NCBI RefSeq assembly: GCF_000015565.1
Contig: NC_008786.1
Coordinates: 4,700,501-4,764,500, forward strand
Reading direction: 5' to 3'
Length of the DNA stretch: 64,000 nt
From: Verminephrobacter eiseniae EF01-2
Lineage (GTDB): Bacteria; Pseudomonadota; Gammaproteobacteria; Burkholderiales; Burkholderiaceae_C
Shown: piece after piece, positions 58,145 through 64,000 of the stretch
How positions within the stretch are numbered: the first letter of the stretch is position 1
Layout: every line of letters starts with the position of its first letter
Position numbers and translations under genes: made by a program
Notes under the pieces: model-generated
Seen by the model: only the letters and a program-made list of their open reading frames with translations
Database searches by the model: none
What the model was told of the DNA's origin: nothing

Positions 58145-58474
58145 TCAGCGGATCAGCTGATCGACCTTGCCCGGCTTGCCATTCCACTCGTCGGCATCGG
58201 GCAACGCGCCCTTGCGCTTGGTGATGCTCTTCCAGCCAGCGGCAAAGGCCAGGTCGGCGTTGAGCTTGATGAAGGCCAGTTGATCGGCCGGCAGGTCTTC
58301 CTCGGCAAAAATGGCGTTGGCCGGGCATTCGGGGATGCAGACGGCGCAGTCGATGCACTCATCGGGATCGATGACGAGCATGTTCGGGCCTTCGCGGAAG
58401 CAGTCCACGGGGCACACGTCCACACAATCGGTGTACTTGCACTTGATGCAGTTTTCGGAGACGACATGGGTCAT
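58145..58474 (-). CDS. fdxA: 7Fe ferredoxin
   Basis: A 109-residue FdxA-type ferredoxin. Cysteines at 9, 17, 21, 25 and at 40, 43, 46, 50 in [17 protein letters not shown] and [12 protein letters not shown] fit one 3Fe-4S and one 4Fe-4S cluster, and the C-terminal 45 residues are the usual extension. It precedes the reductase gene and probably passes electrons to or from it. Confidence 0.92.
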   Translation of the reverse strand: MTHVVSENCIKCKYTDCVDVCPVDCFREGPNMLVIDPDECIDCAVCIPECPANAIFAEEDLPADQLAFIKLNADLAFAAGWKSITKRKGALPDADEWNGKPGKVDQLIR

Positions 58475-58702
58475 GACAGGCGCTGTGTGGATGGGTTGGG
58501 TCTGGTGAAAACCCTTGGATTTTAAGAGCTTTCACCGGCTCGGAGCCGGGCGCGGCGCGCAGGCCCCGGCACGCAAAGGTCATCGCTCTACCTGAGCCGC
58601 CGGTGGTGCTGCCACCCGATGGCCGCTCAGCGATTGGCAATTCATTGCGCAAGGCCGGGCTGCGGCCGATCGGTGGACGCAACGGCCATCAGGGCCACAG
58701 GC

Positions 58703-58866
58703 TAGTGTCGCGTCACGGATCAGATGTCGTAGGCTGCGCGCAGCCATCGGAGCGCAGCGCAAGGCGCATCGCTTGCCCATACCGAGCTGTATTGGCAAGC
58801 GATGCAACGCCGCGATGCGCTTCGATGGCCAGCGCAGACCGACAGATGATCGGTGACGCGACACTA
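58703..58866 (+). mobile_element. MITE copy 7
   Basis: TA on both sides. The centre differs (CGCTTGCCCATACCGAGCTG), making the central stem more perfect: GCATCGCTTGCC pairs with GGCAAGCGATGC. It lies in the 533-base gap 58475-59007, which holds no gene. Confidence 0.88.
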
Positions 58867-59007
58867 GCACCCGGCGCCCAGTGGCCAGCCCAATGCCGTC
58901 ATCACCGATGCGCCGCCCGGGCATTGCGCCGTCTGCCAGCGGCCTGCGCCAGACGTGCCTGGTCGAGGCCCGCCGGGGCTTCGACATGCCCGAGGTGACA
59001 TGCCCGG

Positions 59008-59472
59008 TCACCGAACAGCCGCACGCGCTCGCAACCGCCCGGTAGAACGGCGTACCTCAGCCTCCACACTGGCTGTCATCACCAGCCCTTCGTCGATTGC
59101 CGTTTGCGCGACATGGGCGTGGTAGCCCATCGAGGGCTCGATGATGTGGCTCGACGGCGCGGCACCCAGCGGGATTGCCATGCTGCCGTCCGGGTCGATG
59201 AACACTGCCATCTTGTCCTGCACCCCGGACAGCGACATCCGCGCTTGCTCGCCTGTCAGGTCGAGCGGAATCCCCCGTGAGTTGACGAACCACGCCCGAA
59301 TCAACTCTGGCGGCACAGGCAGATAGTGCGGTTCGGCCGAGGGAGTTTGCCCCTGTGGCAGCAGCGACAGCGCTCCGGCGGTGTCGCCACCGAAGCGCTC
59401 CAGCAGGCCGAACACATTGCCAGCAGAGATGTGTTCGGCCTGGGCAATGAAGTCGCGCACGCTCCCCTCTGG
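59008..59472 (-). pseudogene. hipA-type toxin kinase, N-terminal fragment
   Basis: The frame reads GNVFGLLERFGGDTAGALSL, EQARMSLSGVQDKMAVF and PSSHIIEPS, which are hallmarks of the N-terminal half of HipA Ser/Thr kinases. The catalytic C-terminal half (HxDxH/N motif) is absent, and the sequence then degrades and stops at 59008. No HipB gene is nearby. It appears to be a dead toxin fragment lying against the FCD regulator gene. Confidence 0.72.
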
Positions 59473-59479
59473 CTGAACT

Positions 59480-60223
59480 TCACGCGCCCCTGCCGACGGA
59501 GTTGGCGTGCCGTGCGTCGGGGGTGCCGGTGTGCGCTGTGTGCGATGACGCAGTCCATAGCTGCGCCAGTAGTTCGACGGCATCCCGCGCAGGGGCCATC
59601 ACGCCGGGGCGCAACCGGGTTTCGATCAGCGAGAGGTGGGCGCGCATGGCGCGGGCCGCGCCGGCGCCGTCACCGCCGACCAGCGCCGTGAATATGTCCC
59701 GGTGTTCCTCGCAGGCGCACTGGCTGGCGTTCGCCGCCTCGTAGACCGCCACCAGCATGGATGTGCGGCTGACGAGTTCCTGCACCTGCCGGACGATGAA
59801 GAAGTTGCCGGTGGCTTCGGCCAGGATCATGTGGAACTGCATCGACAGCCGCACCGACTCGGCACGATCGCCGCTCTTCAGTGCGGCGCTTTCCCTGTCC
59901 ATATGTTCCCGCAGCCGCTCGACGGTATCTGCCCCCGGACTGGCAGCCAAGTGGCCGACGATGCCGCCTTCCAGGATGCGCCTGGCCTCGTAGATGCCGT
60001 GCGCCTGCTCCTGCGCGGGGGAGGCGACAAAGGCGCCACGGTTGGGCACCAGTTCGATCAACCGGTTGGTCCCAAGGCGCTGCAGGATCTTGCGGATGCG
60101 TTCCCTGCTGATGCCAAACACCTTGGCCAGAGCCGGTTCGCGCAGCGGCGCGCCCGGTGTCAGCATGCCCGCCAGCAGCGCGCGGGACAATGTGTCGTAG
60201 ATGGCTTGTTCGTTGTCTTTCAT
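59480..60223 (-). CDS. GntR-family regulator, FCD subgroup
   Basis: A 247-residue regulator. The winged helix has LREPALAKVFGISRERIRKI (27-46). The all-helical FCD domain follows, with the metal-coordinating region FHMILAEATGNFFIV and a later histidine in MRAHLSLIETRL. Its ATG overlaps the deacetylase stop (ATGA), so it is the last gene of the polyamine-type ABC operon and probably controls it. The final 20 residues may be altered by the junction with the hipA remnant. Confidence 0.87.
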   Translation of the reverse strand: MKDNEQAIYDTLSRALLAGMLTPGAPLREPALAKVFGISRERIRKILQRLGTNRLIELVPNRGAFVASPAQEQAHGIYEARRILEGGIVGHLAASPGADTVERLREHMDRESAALKSGDRAESVRLSMQFHMILAEATGNFFIVRQVQELVSRTSMLVAVYEAANASQCACEEHRDIFTALVGGDGAGAARAMRAHLSLIETRLRPGVMAPARDAVELLAQLWTASSHTAHTGTPDARHANSVGRGA

Positions 60224-61161
60224 GCCATGTCTCCGGGCAGGCTGGCCAGCCAGTGGCGGGCGATTCGTTCGCGTGTCGTGACCCAGCCGCCGCCCTTGGT
60301 CTGGATGTGCAGCAGGATGCGCTCCAGCGCTGCGATGCGGCCTGGCCGGCCGATCATGCGCAGATGCAGGCCCACCGACAGCATGCGCGGCCGGTCTGCG
60401 CCCTCGCGCCAGAGCCAGTCGTAGGCGGCGCACACGTATTGGGCGAAGTCTTCGCCGGTGCCGAAGCGCTGGGTGTTCTGAAACTGCATGTCGTTGGTGT
60501 CGAACGCATAAGGGAGCACGACATGGCGCTGGCCGCCCACGTCCAGCAAGTATGGCGTGTCGTCGTTGTACGCATCGCTGTCGTAGAGGAAGCCGTGTTC
60601 CACCAGAAGCGCCCGGGTGGCCGCCGTGGCGTTCGAGCGGGTGTGCCAGCCGACGGGCGCCTTGCCTGCGGCGCGGGCGATGGCGGCGCGGGTGCGGGCG
60701 ATGGCCGCGCGCTCCTGCGCGGGCGTCAGGTGCATGCCTTTTTCCCAGCGCCAGCCATGGGCCGAGATTTCATGCCCTTCGGATGCTGCGTGGCGGGCCA
60801 GCCAGGGTGAGCGCTCGACGGCCCGGCCGCAGGCGCTCAGCGTGTAGTGGCGGCCATGCTGCGCAAACAGCTCGGCGATGCGCCAATAGGCTACCCGTGT
60901 GCCGTACTCGAAATGGCTGTCGATGCAGCGATCGGGCACGGTCTGCCGGTCGATGACTTCGTAGATCGCTTCGTTGCGGTCGTCGCCGTCGGCCATGGAA
61001 AATTCCGCGCCCTCCTCGAAGTTGACGACGAAGGACACCGCAACGCGCGCCGAGCCGGGCCAGCGCACCGGGGGCCATTGCCGGCCGTAGCCGATGAAGT
61101 CGCGCGGCGACGCCGTAGGTATCGGGTCGGGAGGATCGGGGGATGGCTTGGGTGATGTCAT
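60220..61161 (-). CDS. Polysaccharide-deacetylase-fold hydrolase, allantoinase (PuuE)-like
   Basis: A 313-residue NodB-fold protein of the PuuE branch. VAVSFVVNFEEGAEFSMADGD and HEISAHGWRWEKG are the conserved blocks, and no signal peptide is seen, which fits a cytoplasmic purine- or amide-ring hydrolase rather than a cell-wall deacetylase. It sits between an ABC importer and an FCD regulator, so it likely opens a cyclic amide such as allantoin or a related ureide brought in by the importer. Confidence 0.78.
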   Translation of the reverse strand: MTSPKPSPDPPDPIPTASPRDFIGYGRQWPPVRWPGSARVAVSFVVNFEEGAEFSMADGDDRNEAIYEVIDRQTVPDRCIDSHFEYGTRVAYWRIAELFAQHGRHYTLSACGRAVERSPWLARHAASEGHEISAHGWRWEKGMHLTPAQERAAIARTRAAIARAAGKAPVGWHTRSNATAATRALLVEHGFLYDSDAYNDDTPYLLDVGGQRHVVLPYAFDTNDMQFQNTQRFGTGEDFAQYVCAAYDWLWREGADRPRMLSVGLHLRMIGRPGRIAALERILLHIQTKGGGWVTTRERIARHWLASLPGDMA

Positions 61162-61172
61162 GGTTCATGGTG

Positions 61173-61970
61173 TCAGAACCGGGCCAGGCGCCGCATGCCG
61201 ACCAGCCGCCCGGCGGCGAACAGCACGACGACGGCCAACAGGATGAGGCAGGACGAAATGGCCGCGATGCTCGGATCGGGGGATTCTTCGAGGTAGCGCA
61301 AGATTTCGATGGGCAGCGTTTTGTTGCGCGCGTCCGTCAGGAAAATGGAGATCGGGTAGTTGTCCATCGACGCGAGAAACGCGAACAGCCCTGAAGTCAG
61401 GAAGGCCGGCGCCAGAGCGGGCACCATCACTTGCGCCACGGCGCGGCCGCGCGACAGGCCCAGCGTTTGCGCCGCCTCCACGAGCCGCAGATCGAAGAGC
61501 GCCAGGTTGGCGTGCACCGTGCGTGTCACGTAAGGCAAGGTGATGACGATGTGCCCGATCAGCAGGGAGCAAAACACATTGCGCAGACCCATTTCGCGCA
61601 GCACCTGCAGCAACGCCACGCCGATCACCAAGCCCGGCATCAGCAGTGGTGACACCAGGAAGGCCAGCAGCGCCTGGCGCCCGCGAAAATGCCCCTGTTC
61701 GATGGCGATGGCGCACAAGGTGCCAAGCACCAGCGCAACGGCGGTCGAGGCCAGCGCCACGCCGACGGACAGGCCCAGCGCGGCGCCGAGGCCGTCCTTG
61801 CGCCACATGGCCTCATACCAGCGCCAGGACCAGTGGCCCGTCAGCAGGTCGAAGACCGGACTGTCGCTGAAAGACACCAGCGCTATCACCACCAGCGGCG
61901 CCAGCATGAAAGCGGCGGTCGATGAGAGCAGCAACGCATCGCCCCATATTTTCCAGGGTTTGGCTGTCAC
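61173..61970 (-). CDS. ABC permease, PotC type
   Basis: A 265-residue inner-membrane permease with six helices. The coupling segment EAAQTLGLSRGRAVAQVMVP is conserved. It overlaps the preceding permease gene by four bases and ends 11 bases before the deacetylase gene. Belongs to the spermidine/putrescine (2-aminoethylphosphonate) importer class. Confidence 0.85.
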   Translation of the reverse strand: MTAKPWKIWGDALLLSSTAAFMLAPLVVIALVSFSDSPVFDLLTGHWSWRWYEAMWRKDGLGAALGLSVGVALASTAVALVLGTLCAIAIEQGHFRGRQALLAFLVSPLLMPGLVIGVALLQVLREMGLRNVFCSLLIGHIVITLPYVTRTVHANLALFDLRLVEAAQTLGLSRGRAVAQVMVPALAPAFLTSGLFAFLASMDNYPISIFLTDARNKTLPIEILRYLEESPDPSIAAISSCLILLAVVVLFAAGRLVGMRRLARF

Positions 61971-62938
61971 CTCGCGGCTCCGGCGGCGGTGGTGGTGGTG
62001 CTGGAGGTGCTGGTCTTGGCTTGCAGATGGCGGGTCAGCAGCGTGCTGCCGACGACGATGGCGACGGCGATCAGCAACAGCACCACCGCCAGGGTCGAGC
62101 CGGCCTGCCGGTCGCGCATGAAGAGATAGGCGCGGGCCACCAGCGCGGGCAAGGTCTGGTAGCGGTCACCAATCAGCAGCGCCGGGATGACATACATCGA
62201 AACGGCCATCGAAAATACAAACGCGCAGCCGGCGACCACACCCGGCAGCGACAGCGGCCCGGTGACTCGCGCAAAGGCGTACCAGGGGGTGGCGCCCAGC
62301 GTAGCGGCGGCCTCCTTCAGGCACGAATCGATCTGCCGCGCGACGGTGAAGATGGGCAGCACCATGAACGGCAGGAAGACATGCACGGCGGCGATGACCA
62401 GCCCGCGTTCATTGAACAGCAGTTTGACGGGTTCGTCGGCCAGCCCCAGCGCCATCGATGTGCTGTTGACCAGGCCGTTGCTGCGCAGCAGGATGGTCCA
62501 GGCGAAGCTCTTGACGATCACACCGACCGATAGCGGCAAGATGAGCGCGAGGAACATCAGGGCCTGCACCGCCGGCCGGGCGCGGGCCATGGCGAAGGCA
62601 ACCGGGTAGCCGATCAGCAGGCACACACTGGTGACCAGCACCGCGATCTTCAGCGTATTCCAGACGACGGTGGCGTTGTAGCCGTCGGAGAAAAACCGGG
62701 CGTAGCCGGCCAAGCTCAAGGCACCGCCTGGCGCATGAAAACTGCTGGCCAGCAGCACGGCCAGCGGCAGCGCGAACACCAGCATCAGGTAACCGGCGCC
62801 GGGCAGCGCCAGCCAGGCCACGCTGCGGCAAGCGAGGGCGCTCGCCGCAGCGCCTTCGGGCGGCCGCGCGGCGCTCGCTGGAGAACCTTCGCCTTCGGCT
62901 GCGGTGTGAGCGCCTTCGGGCGGCCGGGCGGCGCTCAC
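61967..62938 (-). CDS. ABC permease, PotB type, with translated repeat at its N-terminus
   Basis: A 323-residue permease: six helices from about residue 40, with EAAATLGATPWYAFARVTGP as coupling segment. The GTG start overlaps the ATPase stop (GTGA). Residues 3-33 are one full and one partial copy of the AARPPEGAHT-type repeat (AAEGEGSPASAARPPEGAAA), the same family as in the genes at 34834 and 39567. The repeat precedes the first helix. The periplasmic binding protein is not in the window. Confidence 0.85.
   Translation of the reverse strand: MSAARPPEGAHTAAEGEGSPASAARPPEGAAASALACRSVAWLALPGAGYLMLVFALPLAVLLASSFHAPGGALSLAGYARFFSDGYNATVVWNTLKIAVLVTSVCLLIGYPVAFAMARARPAVQALMFLALILPLSVGVIVKSFAWTILLRSNGLVNSTSMALGLADEPVKLLFNERGLVIAAVHVFLPFMVLPIFTVARQIDSCLKEAAATLGATPWYAFARVTGPLSLPGVVAGCAFVFSMAVSMYVIPALLIGDRYQTLPALVARAYLFMRDRQAGSTLAVVLLLIAVAIVVGSTLLTRHLQAKTSTSSTTTTAAGAAR
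62840..62938 (-). repeat. Translated palindromic repeat: one full and one partial unit
   Basis: The full 60-base unit is 62873-62932 and a partial unit is 62840-62872. The pair TGAGCGCC / GGCGCTCA (on the minus strand) brackets the first 31 bases and includes the stop of the ATPase gene and the start of the permease gene. Confidence 0.85.
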
Positions 62939-64000
62939 GGCACCTGCACCTGTGCGCCCAGCGCGAAGACCAGCGTGTCTGCCACCGGCCAACTGAGCGA
63001 GAGCAGATCGCCATGCGCCGGCGCTGCGCCCAAGTGGGCAGGCAATTCGGCCATCAGGCTTCCCGGCGCACATTCCGGCGCACCGAAATACACCAGCCGG
63101 GTCGCGCCACGGTAGACGATTTCGCTGACCGGCAGTGTCAAGCGGTTGTCGCTGGCGCCGTGCAATGCAGTGGTTTCGGGCCTCGCGGTCATGCGCTCAG
63201 GCCGAACGCCGACCAGCACCTTCGTGCCGGAGCGAAGGCCGGGCGGCGCGGGGGCGGTGATGTCGCCGCACGCGGTGCGCACCGTCAGCGTGTCGCCTTC
63301 GATGCGACTGACCTGGCCCGTCCACTGCGACGACAGGCCAACGAAGTTCAGGGCGAAGGGGGTGCGGGGCCGGGCGTAGATTCGCTCGGGCACGTCGAAC
63401 TGCTCGATGCAGCCGCCGTTCATGACGGCGATGCGGTCGGACATGACCAGCGCTTCCTGCTGATCATGCGTCACGAAGATGGCCGTCATGCCGGCGTCGC
63501 GCAGCATCTGGCGCAGTTCGATCTGCATGGCCTCGCGCAGCTTGCGGTCCAGCGCTGACAGCGGCTCGTCCAGCAGGAGCAGCCGCGGCCGGGTCGCAAT
63601 CGCCCGGGCCACCGCCACCCGCTGCTGTTGCCCGCCCGACAGCGCCGAGATGGGCCGGTCCGCCAGCGCTGACAGTTGCACAGACTTCAGGGCCGCCGCC
63701 ACGCCTTTGGCGATCTCGGCCTTGGGCACACCACGCGCCTTGAGGCCGAAAGCAATGTTTTCCCCGACGCTCAGGTGCGCAAACAGCGCATAGCTCTGGA
63801 ACACCACGCCGATGTTGCGCTGGTGCGCCGGCAGCGCAGTAACGTCGCTGTCTGCCAGCACGATGCGGCCGCCATCGCAGGCCGTCAGGCCCGCAATGAT
63901 GCGCAGCAGCGTGGTCTTGCCGCAGCCGGACGGCCCGAGCAGCGAGACGAATTCACCCGCACCGACCGCGAGGTCCAGACCGTTGACCACGGTCTGGCTG
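62935..64000 (-). CDS. ABC ATPase, PotA type (5' end outside window)
   Basis: At least 355 residues of a PotA/UgpC-type ATPase. Walker A GPSGCGKT, the Q-loop VVFQSYALFAHLSV, signature LSGGQQQR, LLLLDEPLSALD and VTHDQQEA are intact, followed by the TOBE domain. The frame is open to the window edge (residues SQTVVNG), so the start lies outside. It energises the two permeases downstream; substrate is likely a polyamine- or ureide-like cation. Confidence 0.88.
   Translation of the reverse strand, partial: SQTVVNGLDLAVGAGEFVSLLGPSGCGKTTLLRIIAGLTACDGGRIVLADSDVTALPAHQRNIGVVFQSYALFAHLSVGENIAFGLKARGVPKAEIAKGVAAALKSVQLSALADRPISALSGGQQQRVAVARAIATRPRLLLLDEPLSALDRKLREAMQIELRQMLRDAGMTAIFVTHDQQEALVMSDRIAVMNGGCIEQFDVPERIYARPRTPFALNFVGLSSQWTGQVSRIEGDTLTVRTACGDITAPAPPGLRSGTKVLVGVRPERMTARPETTALHGASDNRLTLPVSEIVYRGATRLVYFGAPECAPGSLMAELPAHLGAAPAHGDLLSLSWPVADTLVFALGAQVQVP

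Overview
The window is high-GC DNA from what looks like a betaproteobacterium of the Comamonadaceae type. Supporting signs are several tripartite-tricarboxylate (Bug-type) periplasmic binding proteins scattered as orphans, many ABC importers, compact operons with start/stop overlaps, and a large load of insertion sequences and short repeats. Verminephrobacter- or Acidovorax-like genomes would fit; this is an inference and the species is not proven.

Layout. (1) Positions 1-10,500, minus strand: a catabolic block. A tightly coupled seven-gene operon (two family III CoA-transferases, MmgE/PrpD, enoyl-CoA hydratase, SCP2-type thiolase, DUF35 partner, PrpF isomerase) is followed by a Bug protein and an altronate/galactarate-dehydratase-like enzyme. 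A divergent Bug gene starts at 10,708. (2) 11,700-17,800: an accessory region with a decayed Bug gene, an RHH/PIN toxin-antitoxin pair, a complete IS630 element, an esterase-like hydrolase, a DMT permease and an IS3 remnant. (3) 17,800-31,800: a proposed C2-sulfonate island. It holds Bug + acylating aldehyde dehydrogenase (SauS-like) + CoA ligase (SauT-like), a GMC dehydrogenase + MHS transporter, and the taurine set tauABC / tauR / tauXY. (4) 32,200-40,700: a dipeptide-type ABC importer operon with an amidohydrolase and a CobW-type metallochaperone. (5) 40,700-45,000: a degraded zone with an ISAs1 pseudogene, a LysR stub, a LacI regulator, a fumarylacetoacetase-family gene cut by an IS5-family element, and a MITE. 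(6) 45,000-52,000: LD-carboxypeptidase, a frameshifted penicillin acylase, an acyl-CoA dehydrogenase/APH-kinase pair and a Crp regulator. (7) 52,800-58,500: thiamine genes thiO-S-G-E and divergent thiD, then ferredoxin reductase and ferredoxin. (8) 59,000-64,000: a hipA stub and a polyamine-type ABC importer with an allantoinase-like deacetylase and an FCD regulator.

Two repeat families stand out. One is a ~160 bp, TA-flanked, fully hairpin-forming MITE with seven copies plus one end fragment. The other is a palindromic 60 bp unit that is translated in frame in three unrelated proteins. The most pathway-like novelties are the 3,079-10,462 CoA operon and the sulfonate island, whose two operons share a GGAAC-N5-GTTCC operator.
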